Part shown: positions 34,500-45,300 of the stretch, in pieces
Position numbering within the stretch: position 1 is the first letter of the stretch
How the letters are laid out: every line of letters begins with the position of its first letter
From: Siphonodentalium dalli
Lineage: Eukaryota; Mollusca; Scaphopoda; Gadilida; Siphonodentaliidae
Length of the DNA: 64,000 bases
Assembly (NCBI GenBank): GCA_032622095.1
Contig: CP136063.1
Span: forward strand, 78,965,980 to 79,029,979
Reading direction: 5' to 3'
Notes under the pieces: model-generated
What the model was told of the DNA's origin: nothing
Database searches by the model: none
The model's input: only the letters and a program-made list of their open reading frames with translations
Program-made: the position numbers and the translations under genes

Positions 34500-34918
34500 A
34501 TTTACATACTAAGTGTGATCGTCAATAAATCCAGCATTCCGATTGGTCGGTGCCCACGTGGCTAGTTGCAATTATTTTTCGGTGAACGCGCAACAGCTCA
34601 TAACTGCAGCCTCGTAATTTCATCGACACGTCATCAGTTTCGGAAAGAAGAACGCGTAATGTTTTGGGCGCATTTGGACTCGCGAAGGATTGACTTAATA
34701 CATCATCGGGTTTCCATATAAAGAGAAATTGTTCCTGTGTAACTTTTGCCAAGGGTGCTATGGGATATTTTGGGCTTGTTTTGTCTCGATACACTTTTCG
34801 ATTTAAATACATTTACAAAAGTGGCTTTTTCGCTAAATGTATATAAATATAAGGATTAACTGTCATGTGGACTGTTATTATGGAGATGTAACCGTGAGGT
34901 AAGTGGTCATAACTTGTA
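34500..34918. repeat. ~415-bp dispersed repeat (copy 1)
   Basis: Reverse complement of 44886-45300, sharing CACTTAGTATGTAAATAT, CCACGTGG, AAATACATTTACAAAAGTGG and AGTTAATCCTTATATTTAT words. The minus-strand 96-codon frame across it is not recognised and is broken in the other copy. Confidence 0.75.
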
Positions 34919-34981
34919 AGTTATGATCACTTACCTCACGGTTACATCTCCATAAAAACAGTCCACATGACAGTTAATCCT
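34852..34981. repeat. 130-bp palindrome at the end of the dispersed repeat
   Basis: Left arm GGATTAACTGTCATGTGGAC through GTAACCGTGAGGTAAGTGGT, right arm its near-perfect inverse, with a loop of only a few bases at ~34917. Arms ~64 bp. Only one arm exists at the other copy (44886-44950), so an inverted end duplication occurred here. Confidence 0.9.
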
Positions 34982-35870
34982 CATATAATGTCTTTGATAA
35001 ATCCAGACACCTAGCTGGCGACGAAATGGCACGATCTGGTATGCTTTGAAGAGAAATAGTTTGAGTGGCGTTTGGTGGTCAATGGGGAAGTGGACAAGTT
35101 TGTACAGGAAACACTCTTTGCATATATGAATTTCCCGGTATACTGGCATTATTCACAAGAGACTTACATGTAGAGAGAGAATCGTTGGAGTCCGTGTCGG
35201 TAATGATTGGATTTGCTTTACGCATACCCGGAAGGACCTCTTGATGTTCAAGCTATATATGTGTTGATGTTCGCCACCGTGTGCAGAGTCGGTAGATAGT
35301 TAACGAAGTTGTCCAGTTTGTTTCGGTCGTGCAAACCGAGCCAATACTGTGCCGTCTGAACGATGTTCAAGGCAATTGTAACGATAAGCTCGTGTGAGCT
35401 TATTCACACGACCGATTTTGCATTGTTTTAACTCGCTTGACAGGGCGGCCAAGCTTCACTCTGCTTCACTTCATGAAGCCCCCCCCCCCCCCCCACCCAA
35501 CCCAGATGCTTATCAAAATATTATATTCGTCATTTCATTATGTCTTCATATTTGCTATATAACTGATTGTCTGCGAACGATATTTATCGCTACACTTCAC
35601 GTTTGTCCATTAAAGTTTCCATATAACATCATGCATTCGTTGTAGTTATTCCATAAATACTTTATAGGTTCGAACTGCAAGCGAGTAAGAACATAAAGCA
35701 GCATTGTTGTCTAACGGGAGTACTTTCCAAAGAGCCCATAATGACGCTAGCGTTTTTCGTTCTAGAGTTGTCCTTCATGTATTTGAAAATAATTAGATTT
35801 TCGTACGGGAGTATCTCAGCCATGGGCTTCGGTCCCTAATATGGAATGCTCCAGACCGCAACGAACTCTC
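34982..35870. other. Mostly unexplained; (C)18 at 35480-35497
   Basis: Minus-strand 35385-35235 reads as a coding-like 49-codon stretch (LIVTIALNIVQTAQYWLG, then KLDNFVNYLPTLHTVANI) ending in a stop. No family recognised. A pure C run of ~18 lies at 35480-35497. Confidence 0.35.
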
Positions 35871-38747
35871 TAGTCAGGTTCGAAATGGAATAAAAGTGAA
35901 AGGTGCGGGCATTTTTCTTTCAGAAGCTTTTGAGAATTGTTTCTAATGGTATTTGTTATGCTGATTTCAAAAACCAATCGTGGCAAGTCGACAAATTATT
36001 ATTTCTGACCCAAATGACAATTCAAAATGGCCGCCATCAGAACAAAGACTAGATTTTCGTTTACTGTTATATGTTGTTCTAAGACGTTTGAATATTATGT
36101 ATTTCCGTACTTTCGAACGAATTGTGACAAGAGACAATATACACAGAACGTATGTGGTAATTTAAGTGGACATGTATGACATTTAACCCAATTTATGCCA
36201 AAAAATGACAAAATAATGCGAATTTTATAAATTATTGCGGTCTTAAATGGCAGAAAGTGAAGTATGCCGGAAATATATCCTCCAAATGGTTTAGACAGTT
36301 GTGTCTAAATGTAATTTGTAATCTGATTCCAAAAAATAATGTTGGCAACTCGACAAATAATTATTTCCGACCTAATATGACAATTCAAAATGGCCGATAT
36401 AATAATCAGTTAAAAATTCGAAAATCATCAGTAATATTATGATACTGGTTCATCAACACCCAAATGCAACGCAATTTGCCACCATATAGCCAACAAAATT
36501 GTCACAAAAAGCCTTATTTATTATTGCAGTCAGTTCCACAATTGTAGAGTGGTGTGCAGGGTAACTCTGATTTTCTGCATATAAACCTTGCTGTTATACA
36601 CCCTTCATGCACCCACATTTGATTATTTCGAGACATGATTTTGGAATGGGTTCTAGTGACATCATGGTTCGACCATTTTCTTCTTTCCATCCCATTGCCG
36701 AAGGATCCGGTAATGTTTGCACAGGAATGGTTACTTGTTTCCAAACTAAAACCTGGTAGATTGTTCTCAAAATGTGGTAACGAAATGGGTCACTGGTTGG
36801 TGGAAGCTTTTCATGAGATTCAGTCCGAGGGAAATCCTGAATCTTGCATTGTTGAGTTTTGCATCGGAAACTCCATACAACTTGCATACAAAATGTTCAG
36901 CACTTTCAATTGTTTCAGTGGATATTGCAATATTACCTATACCCTTTAAGAGTTCACAACATTCCTGGTAAATCTTCCATGCGGATCGTTTAGACACCCC
37001 ATATATGAACGAAGTTGAATCACACCTCGTTAAAGCATGAAACGCAAGAATATAGTTCAGAGCTTCGCTCGGTATTTGGGTGGCAAAATCACTGATGGCT
37101 ATACGTTTAGGGTTTTGGAAGTTCCAGCCATCATGAACACATCACAATCTGCAGGACATTTGTCTAGGTAACCAGGCAATAACACTAGAACATCGACGTC
37201 CCTACTTACCACAATAACTTGTTTCAGATTGCACCCCATGCTGGCATCAAGTGAGTGAAGGATGAGTCTGGTGTCAGCCTCTTCATGATTAGACGCTAAC
37301 CCTTTCAAGTCTGTTCCATCTACCGAACAATCTACTCTGCAATCTTCTGGGAACCCCCTGCAACAACAACAACAACAACAGTAACACCTTCTGTTTTCGC
37401 TTTGGTAACAAGTTCTCGAAACAAGAAACCATTCAAATCGGACTCGTTGTTCGGATCAATGGTACATTGCGACTTCTTCTCGATCTGGTGGCAGTCTTTA
37501 TAGATTTATCCGAGTATCTGTCGACCACTACATCAATCCTGACATAGCCTTCGCCCTTCTTCAACACGCACACTATGAATACATCGGACAAATCTCCAAA
37601 TGTATTTACCTTTTCCGGTTTACCTGTGGCCACAATAAGGGCCTGACCGTCAATGACAATACCTGCACGATGAGATGGTGTCATTGGTGTTAGGCAGGAT
37701 ACTTTCTCGATCAGAGCATCACTAAGCATTGTTTTGTTTCCAGTTTGAGGGTGTTTTATTTGACTCGCATAATGCTATTGGAACAGGCATGAGTTCATAT
37801 TGTAAAACAGATCGCAGTGTATTACATCTAGACTTTGATCTGATGGCGGCCATTTTGAATTGTCATTGTAGGTCAGAAATAATTATTTGTCGAGTTGCCC
37901 ACATTGTTTTTTTTTAAATCAGATTACAAATTACATTTAGAAACAACTGTCTAAACCATTTGAAGGATATATTTCCGGCATACTTCACTTTCTGCCATTT
38001 AAGACCGCAATAATTTAAAAAAATTGCGTTTTTTGTCATTTTTTGGGCATAAATGGAGTTAAATGTCAAACATGTTCACTTTAAATTACTACATATGTTC
38101 TGTGTATATTGTCTCTTGTCACAATTCGTTCGAAAGTACGGAAATGCATAATATTCAAACGTCTTAGAACAACATATAACAGTAAACGAAAATCCAGACT
38201 TTGTTCTGATGGCGGCCATTTTGCATTGTCAGTTTAGATCAGAAATAATTATTTGTCGAGTTGCCAACATTGTTTTTGGAATCAGATTATAAATTACATC
38301 GAGACACAACTGTCTATACCATTTGAAGGACATGTTTCCAGCATATTTCACTTTCTGCCATTTAAGACCGTAATAATTTATAAAATTTGTGTTTTTTGTC
38401 ATTGTTTGGGCATAAATGGGGTTAAATGTCAAACATGTTCACTTTAAATTACCACATATGTTCTGGTTATACTTCTTCTTGTTCCAATTCGTTCGAAAGT
38501 GCGGAAATACTCAATATTCGAATGCCTTAGAGTAACACATAACAACAAACGTAAGGTTAGACTTTATTTTGATGGCGGCCATTTTGAATTGCCATTTTTG
38601 ACCAGAACTAATAATTTGTCAACTTGCCAACATTGGTTTTTGAAATGAGCATTAAAAATACCTTTAGAAACAATTCTCAAAAGCTTCTGAAAGAAAAATG
38701 CCCGAACCTTCGTTTCTAGAGATTTTTTAGATTATCGAACCTGACTA
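35871..38747 (-). mobile_element. Long-inverted-repeat element enclosing a conserved gene relic (2.88 kb)
   Basis: TAGTCAGGTTCGA (35871) and TCGAACCTGACTA (to 38747) are inverted ends with a possible 3-bp duplication CTC. The arms are built from a ~365-bp module containing CAATTCAAAATGGCCGCCAT. The left arm has ~1.5 modules (CGACAAAT words near 35980 and 36350), and the right arm has ~2.5 inverted ones (TGATGGCGGCCATTTT near 37841, 38207 and 38570). Between the arms lies one minus-strand pseudogene (36531-37729) that fills the interior almost exactly. This looks like one TE carrying its own gene. Confidence 0.75.
36531..37729 (-). pseudogene. Relic of the SNHEEADTR / SRDxDVLVLL invertebrate protein family
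   Basis: Pieces in order on the minus strand: MLSDALIEKV ... TFGDLSDVF, RIDVVVDRYSDKSIKTATRS (37729-37450); NESDLNGFLFRELVTKAKTE with a Val run from a CAA/GTT repeat; SNHEEADTRLILHSLDASMG and IVVSRDVDVLVLLPG; then, after a shift near 37100, LAFHALTRCDSTSF and SKRSAWKIYQECCELL; then KLPPTSDPFRYHILRTIYQV; finally the Cys-rich end CITARFICRKSELPCTPLYN. These are collinear with large multicopy proteins I know from cnidarian, mollusc and hemichordate genomes whose function is undefined. Acidic EEADTR and RDVDV motifs suggest a PIN/FEN-like fold (inference). At least four frameshifts. Confidence 0.8.
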
Positions 38748-39417
38748 CTCGTTTCCCTCATTATTGTAATGTAAACATCCGGAACATAATGTAATCATAC
38801 CGATGTGTGGGTGTTCAGCGCGAGCACTGTACTTGCTAACCAACTTTACGCGTGTGACATTTTTTATTCTGTTTACGTGATTTTATCCATAAAATACACA
38901 TCCCACGTGTCACGGTCATGTTTTCAATTTAAAAGGAGACTGGGAGACTTTTGTTTACTTAAACTTGGCTGAGTGGAGAGGTTACAAGAAAATAAATCAT
39001 TGAAATTATGACCCTTGAATTTGTGAAATATCTCGTTTGGTTTTTGAATCTTGATGGCGTTGTCATTTTAAATCACATGCGTATAGCTATAACAAATCTC
39101 ATCTATGGTGCAACGCATGCTTAAACATAATGGACTTCACAGTCATAACGTAACACCCATTAAGATCCTTTCAATCTGTTGATGTGAATCCTTGAACTGA
39201 ATACGTTCTGCGAAGGGCAAGTTAAAGATGTGACTTTTGGTTGGTTATTCTAATCAATGTTGCGTATGAACTTCAGCAGGCAACCCTCTGTTGTAAACAA
39301 GTGCACCGACCAGAGTATCCCCCGCAAAGATATATAGCTCTCCGCTGAGGTTTACTGGTGTTCATATTTGGCTTAATTCGAGATATTTCTGAATGTGTCC
39401 TGACATAAATGAACAAT
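38748..39417. other. Non-coding spacer, nothing recognised
   Basis: No coding similarity or repeat found. Confidence 0.4.
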
Positions 39418-39530
39418 AAGCAATTATTTCATGTGTCTTTTGGGAACAGTCAAAATTGTTGTCCCGAGGTATCAGGAATGACTATCGAACTGTTGCCCAA
39501 GGCCGAAAAGACACATGAAATAATTGCTTT
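39418..39530. repeat. 113-bp hairpin with perfect 24-bp arms
   Basis: AAGCAATTATTTCATGTGTC plus TTTT at 39418-39441 is the exact reverse complement of 39507-39530. The loop also has weaker internal pairing (GGGAACAGT with ACTGTTGCCC). Identity makes it a folded MITE or structured RNA candidate. Confidence 0.9.
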
Positions 39531-40052
39531 GTTACCCAATACATTTACTTGTATATAATCAGGTCATTGCTAATTTATCACACTCTTTAATAGTGTAATT
39601 GCTTATTATGAGAACTAACTGGAATATACCGCCATGTATCTGAATGCAAAAAGCACATGTAGTCTCTGTGAATATTGAATAATATATATAATATAATATA
39701 TATCAGATATAAAATAGGTTCAGTCAAGTTATTATCTGGGTCATAATGAATCAGCTGACTGTTTGTATATTTAAAATAATGTTACTCCTTATACACATAA
39801 TTATTTGCTTTAAAAATTTAAATGAGTCGAAAAAGTGTTATTAATTAAAATGGCAAGCCATAATAGAAGTTGAAAAATGCACAAAATTAATATGTGACGG
39901 TATTATAGCATATTATATATCTTTCATTTCGATTATTATTTTTTCTCTGATACACATGTTTTTGCAAAGTACATGCAAGTGTACATGGACTTGATCTTTA
40001 AACGCTCTTAATGGCATGACGTTCTATGGAACCATGGATGTACAGTAATGCT
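39531..40052. other. 3' flank of the recombinase, AT-rich
   Basis: Nothing recognised apart from an imperfect palindromic AT tract (ATAATATATATAATATAATA region, ~39690). Confidence 0.4.
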
Positions 40053-41405
40053 CTAATTAATCGACATCTTAACCACAGCAGAATTTTGGGTCGGCATGTT
40101 GTATGTTATGCCACTCATGGGAACCCTCGAACGATTAAGAATAATCTCGGACCTGGTCTCCACCCTGCTGTGTACATTTGTCTGGTTTTGTGGTGCATTT
40201 ATCAAAGGTCCACATTCTGCTGCATTGTCCGAAATTAAGTTGCGAACCTCCTGTTGAAGGTAATTTTCTTGTGAAGAAGTTAGTTGGAGAATGTCTACAT
40301 TAGATAGGTCTATCTCTGGGTCGACGACCAGATTTTCTGTACTTTGTGGAGCATGTATTTCTTGTGAGTCAGAGTGAACAGGCATTCCAGATACCGCATT
40401 TGCTAGAGTTGCCGCCATCTTTTCCTTCTGTTCCTCACTGGTTCTCGCATAACTTCGGATGCTGCTCTCCGACTTATGTCCAGATATAGCCATCACATGA
40501 CGAGCCTCATAGTCATTGAGTAGGGTAATTGAGGTGGCACGTAAGCAGTGATTTGTATACGTTTTTGATAACTGGGCCGCTGATGACAACTTTTTCATCT
40601 TGTCGCCCAATGTATTCTTTCCAACTGGAGAATTGTCATACCACGGTTCACTTTCAACAATCTTTGACTTTGGCCTTTGAAAGAAAAAGTCGCATTCGTG
40701 GTTTAATTTGGAAATATACTTGACGAATGAGTTGTATGGACACATATTATTTCCAGTTTTGTAGATTCGGCCTCCTTGACTGTCGGTATCCTGCACACCA
40801 CCTCTGTGGTTTTTTGTAGTCATATCTTTTAGCGAAATATATTTGCAATTCTCATCGAACACAAAATCAGTCTTTTTAATGTCACGAAGATTCTCTCGAC
40901 CACGATTACAGAAATAAATCATAAAATCTAGGAAAACCTTGTCTTGCAGTCCACGCGGAGTGCCCATTTTCAGAAAATCATACAGTTTCTTCAGATCTTC
41001 TTTACTCAGCGCGTCCTTGTGGGTCACCTTCGCCTTACCCTCATGTTTCAATTTGGCTAAAACTGGACGGAATATTCTGTTTGAGCTGGTGAATTCAGGT
41101 GAATTTACAATGTCCAAATTGTTCAACTTCTCGAAGTGTTTTTGCAGTCCATACCGGATTGACAGCATAGATTTCTGTGTGTACAATTCTCCATCAGTCT
41201 TTCTAGCAGCCGCATAAAACGATTTGAGAATGGAATCTAATTCCGAAGCAGCGACATCAGCCGAAGGAATTTCCAAAGATTTTTCGCAGCAGTACGTTTT
41301 TAGAATGTTCACGGCACTTTTGATGACATTCTTTGTGCTTAGAGAATCTCTATTCTCTAACAAGTTATTGATGTCATCCTCGGAAATATCAGAAAATCGA
41401 GACAT
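40053..41405 (-). CDS. Crypton-type tyrosine recombinase, apparently intact
   Basis: 450 residues without a stop. An N-terminal helical SAM-like core-binding region (~10-125) precedes a tyrosine recombinase catalytic domain (~130-325). The catalytic set is present: Arg at 168/170 in CNRGRENL, Lys 198 in MTTKNHRG, His286-x-x-Arg289 in TNHCLRATS, His310 in SGHKSES and nucleophile Tyr319 in SIRSYAR. This is the animal Crypton/DUF3504-like group, related to domesticated KCTD1 and ZMYM2-4 domains. Such enzymes cut and rejoin DNA through a phosphotyrosine link. The ~125-residue C-terminal extension is polar and lacks known motifs. An intact frame amid decayed neighbours implies recent insertion or selection. 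Start chosen as the first Met, at 41405. Transposon ends were not resolved. Confidence 0.9.
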   Translation of the reverse strand: MSRFSDISEDDINNLLENRDSLSTKNVIKSAVNILKTYCCEKSLEIPSADVAASELDSILKSFYAAARKTDGELYTQKSMLSIRYGLQKHFEKLNNLDIVNSPEFTSSNRIFRPVLAKLKHEGKAKVTHKDALSKEDLKKLYDFLKMGTPRGLQDKVFLDFMIYFCNRGRENLRDIKKTDFVFDENCKYISLKDMTTKNHRGGVQDTDSQGGRIYKTGNNMCPYNSFVKYISKLNHECDFFFQRPKSKIVESEPWYDNSPVGKNTLGDKMKKLSSAAQLSKTYTNHCLRATSITLLNDYEARHVMAISGHKSESSIRSYARTSEEQKEKMAATLANAVSGMPVHSDSQEIHAPQSTENLVVDPEIDLSNVDILQLTSSQENYLQQEVRNLISDNAAECGPLINAPQNQTNVHSRVETRSEIILNRSRVPMSGITYNMPTQNSAVVKMSIN

Positions 41406-41489
41406 AATTGTGTTGTTTTTCCAAGTGTGACAATGCGGAAATCCGGTATAATTAAAAAACGAAACCGGAAATTTCCGGAAATAGCCGAA

Positions 41490-41655
41490 ACGTTACGGAA
41501 TTCGTTCGGGCCAGTCAACAGTTCGCTCGGAGCCAGTCAACAGTTCGCTCGGGTCGGGGCAACAGTTCACTAGTGACGTCACGAATGCTGACCGTGATTG
41601 CAAATCGGGCAACAGTTCATTCAGGACGGGCAACAGTTCGTTGCGGCGTTTACGA
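41490..41655 (-). promoter_or_regulatory. CAACAGTTCG direct-repeat cluster upstream of the recombinase
   Basis: CAACAGTTCRYT(C/A) occurs five times within ~130 bp (near 41517, 41539, 41561, 41610 and 41631), often preceded by GCCAGT or GGGG and followed by CGG. It lies ~100-250 bp 5' of the recombinase start codon. Role unknown: recombinase or host-factor binding sites, or an element-terminal minisatellite. Confidence 0.6.
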
Positions 41656-43096
41656 ACGCGAATTTGGGGTTAACCAGTTAATTCCAAATCCCAATGATTT
41701 ACGAAGTAAAACTCTACTGTTGGGTAACAAAATCGATTACAAGTGGATATTATTCCCTTCATGTTGCCTCGTTAGCATACTACATTTCATTCAAACATGA
41801 CCATCGAACCTGCAATTCATTTAGTTTATAACAGTATATAGGTCAAGATTATCTCAGCGAAATCAGGCGTGTTGAAGCATGATCTACACATGCGTGTGAA
41901 AGCAATAGATTGAACTCAACGTACATTAAATCCACATGGAAGTTTGAAGCCAGAAGATATGCTCGTTCTGTTTACAGCCGGTCTGGTTCCGGGGATAAAA
42001 AATATGTCGATAAGTGCTTTGAATGATTATATATGGTTACAAAAAGTCACAGAACATCTGAATCTAGTAGTATTAGAGACCTTTCGCAAAATCACTATTA
42101 CGATTACGGATAGGACATGTTGTCCTGGTAAGGTGAACACCATCACATCTTACATACGATGAGTAATTGGTGAGACGGCATATGCACCACACTAGTCAGT
42201 TACACATATATATAGATTTGATGGGAAAAGTAATGTGTGTCTCTTTCAGATCCCATGTTCTTATACGTGCGTTATACACCACACAGATACTGTTAGATCG
42301 TCCCCAAGCAGGACCGGTGGCAACTCATTGACACATCTGCACATAATTAAACGGTGTGTGGTATATTTCTTCTCACATAGGAACCCCCGTGCATTGTGTT
42401 TGGCCGTATACTGGCAGGATATTGTCCATATCCATAATCGTAAGTTTGCGAAAGGTCTCTATTATAGAAAATCAGGTCCCGACTTTTCTTCAACACGGAA
42501 CAATAAAGAGCGTTCGTTATCAGTCAACCCATGACATGGTAATTTAAAGAGCCTTTATATCAATTATTCATGAAAAACATTTATATTGATGGTTTGGGTC
42601 TTTATCGACCTATAATATTCCTACTACCAAATTACGTATATGTAAACGTAAGTTTAAGATTAAAGTAGGCCTAACTCATATCCGTTTAAGGTAATTCAAT
42701 TATTTATTCGTGCAGCCCCGCATAGGGTAATCTATGTCGTATTTTTAAGTTACCGTTATCAAGTCAGATCACATGCGCATACATACGCCCCATACATACT
42801 CATGATTAGTGTAAACATATTTTTATTTCCGAATCCTAGCAAATAACATATATATAGATGACACGTATATGCAAAATAGAAGTGTTAATATATGGAAATG
42901 ATGATCAGACAAGCCCGAGGGCTTATTTGAAGTATTCTCCTCTTTGGCTACATGCCCCGTCCCCAATAAGTGGGGGTAGTTCAGACGGGAAGGGTTGTAA
43001 ATAATGGTCTTAGGATAAATGAAGATAACTACTGAATTTGAGTTAGGAAGGGACAAAAAGGAATACGATGGTGTTAGGAATATCAGGAGGCAGAGA

Positions 43097-43100
<4 letters not shown>
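41656..43100. other. Non-coding; partial copy of the ATAAAGAGCG family
   Basis: CAATAAAGAGCGTT at ~42501 followed by TTTAAAGAGCCTTTATATCA matches the MITE family of 28158-28670. Otherwise nothing recognised. Confidence 0.4.

Positions 43101-43153
<53 letters not shown>
43101..43153. repeat. (GA)n microsatellite
   Basis: Uninterrupted GA repeats continuing imperfectly to ~43180. The Leu-Ser frame on the minus strand is an artefact of this tract. Confidence 0.97.
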
Positions 43154-43157
<4 letters not shown>

Positions 43158-43180
43158 CGAGAGAGTGAGAGTGAGAGAGG

Positions 43181-44090
43181 AATGAGAAACTAGAAGACAA
43201 GAGGGTGGCAGATGGAGTCGTGAGATGATGGGGAGTTTTCAATTATTGGGTTATTGCGTGAGTAAAAATGGTGCTCGTATATAGTAATCGTCAGGCGCAC
43301 GAGAGGAAGTTAATCACAATGGCCGTTGACTGGTTCATCACGACATCATGAAAATGCCACCATGGAGTAGCCAACGCAATGACCGTGCATTGATGGAGAC
43401 GTGTCAACGGGTTACTCAGACCATAATCACACAACTTTTCTGATACCCATGTAATCAGATATATCAAAGACAAATGACACGTCAAGCTTTCGCCAAAACT
43501 AATCCATCACACATCGTAAGCGAAGGAACTTGCCCACGTGGCGTTCCGGTTTCATACGACAGTCATTTGTTATCAATGATGACACCAGAGTGGCTCGGTC
43601 TCATCAGGCTTACAATCCTTTGTCGTGTTGACCTTGCATCTTGCTCAGGAAAAACTTGTTTTTGTTTTCAAAGATTTTACCGAAATATTCTTTCGATTTT
43701 TAAAGGACGTTGTCTTGTAAAAGTATAACCCACAGTGCCGCGTATACGAATCACTGTAATTCAAACATGTAGGTCAATTAAATCTAGTTTCTAATCCATA
43801 AAAAAATTTGTCGTGGTACGTTTACAATATGTAATACTACAAATAATATTTCATGTAATCAAGGTTATAGAGAATACCAAAATTCGACATACTTATGAAT
43901 TTAATTAATAAAGAATTTCAAGTTATAAAACTACGTCAACTAAATGGAAAATTATTAAGTGCGTGTCTGTGTGTGCTATGTGTGTCTGTCTATATGCATA
44001 TTTCTCTGAAGCTGCATTGAATCGGGCTTCCATACATTCTTTAGTATTTGGCTGCATGCAACCATCTTTGCCTCGTGTATTCGATTTACA
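43181..44090. other. Non-coding spacer, nothing recognised
   Basis: No coding similarity or repeat identified. Confidence 0.4.
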
Positions 44091-44128
44091 TGTATGGATG
44101 TATGTATGTATGTATGTATGTATGTATA
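44091..44128. repeat. (TATG)n microsatellite
   Basis: Nine to ten ATGT units. Confidence 0.95.
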
Positions 44129-44209
44129 AGGAAAACGATATGTTAATAGTCTAATTATCGTCTCCTTGGTTATCGGAATATTGGACCATTCCTCCATTGC
44201 AGTAGTTAA

Positions 44210-44600
44210 CCCTTTACCCAACAAACCGGCCACAACCGGCCAAATAAAGCTCCAACAGCCTAAAATATCTTCGGTCTGTCTCAATAGAACCATACACATA
44301 TGGATATCATTGGAACCGGCTCATTGACCACATTGTGATAGTTACAGTTAGCCCTGTGCCAATGCATTCTCTTATATATGCGAGTCGACCATAGGTCGCC
44401 TCGCATATATAAGAGAATGCATTGGCCTAAAAAAAATCTTTTTTTAACACTTTTTACCATTTGTTCTTACATTCTTTAACAATTTTATAATTTGTAATGT
44501 GTTAAGCCAATGCATTCTCTTATATATGCGAGGCGACCTATGGTCGACTCGCATATATAAGAGAATGCATTGGCACAGGGCCCTTCTGTTGGGTAAAGGG
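44210..44600. mobile_element. piggyBac-like MITE with two 69-nt palindromes, copy 1 (391 bp)
   Basis: Termini CCCTTTACCCAACA and TGTTGGGTAAAGGG are flanked by TTAA (44206-44209 and 44601-44604). Palindromes lie at 44358-44426 and 44506-44574. No coding. CCC ends plus a TTAA duplication match piggyBac-type mobilisation. Nearly identical to 57622-58013. Confidence 0.92.
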
Positions 44601-44885
44601 TTAAAACGTATATAGTTGCTACAAAACGCTTTCCAAATTAACAAATGCATCACCATCACGATCGCCATCATTGTATTACCACAAAACAAAACTATACTCA
44701 TCTCTCTAATGTACATACTCAGTAATCTAATCAAATTAATTCGTACATCGAACCTGAAACAGGTAACACACAACACAATTTAAACATGTCACTTATTATT
44801 TGTTGTAATTGTATGTGGAGATGATCGATCTAAGCTGTAATAAATTGTGCCTCAATCCCAATTGTACATAAAGGGTTTTAAATAC
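44601..44885. other. Spacer, nothing recognised
   Basis: No feature seen between the MITE and the next dispersed repeat. Confidence 0.4.
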
Positions 44886-45300
44886 AAGTTATGACCACTT
44901 CCCTCACGGTTACATCTCCATAAAAACGGTCCACATGACAGTTAATCCTTATATTTATATAAATTTAACGAAAAAGCCACTTTTGTAAATGTATTTAAAT
45001 CGAAAAATGTATCGTGACAAAACCAGCCCAAAATATACCATAGCACCCTTGGCAAAAGTTAACAAGAACAATTTCTCTTTATATTGAAACCCGATGATTT
45101 ATTAAGTCAATCCTGCGCGAGTCCAAATGCGCCCAAAACATTATGCGTTCTTCTTTCCCAAACCTATGACGCGTCGATGTAATTATGAGCCTGGTGTTAT
45201 GAGCCGTTGTGCGTTCACCGATAAATAACTGCAACTAGCCACGTGGGCGCCGACCAATCAGAATGCTGGATTTAGTGATAATCACACTTAGTATGTAAAT
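44886..45300. repeat. ~415-bp dispersed repeat (copy 2, inverted)
   Basis: Inverse of 34500-34918, begins ACAAGTTATGACCACTTCCC and ends near ACACTTAGTATGTAAATAT. Contains only one arm of the palindrome seen at copy 1. Confidence 0.75.

Noticed and set aside
34123-34512. 129-codon frame with Gly/Pro runs
   Set aside because: Created by G/C homopolymers of the CAGGGGG element; no conservation of frame in copy 2.
35860-35890. tRNA B-box-like GGTTCGAAAT
   Set aside because: No A box or cloverleaf around it; it is part of the inverted terminus of the 2.88-kb element.
40939-41430. Plus-strand frames opposite the recombinase
   Set aside because: Antisense shadows of a well-supported minus-strand gene.
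42823-43242. 139-codon Leu-Ser-rich frame
   Set aside because: Produced by the (GA)n microsatellite; the flanking parts show no protein similarity.
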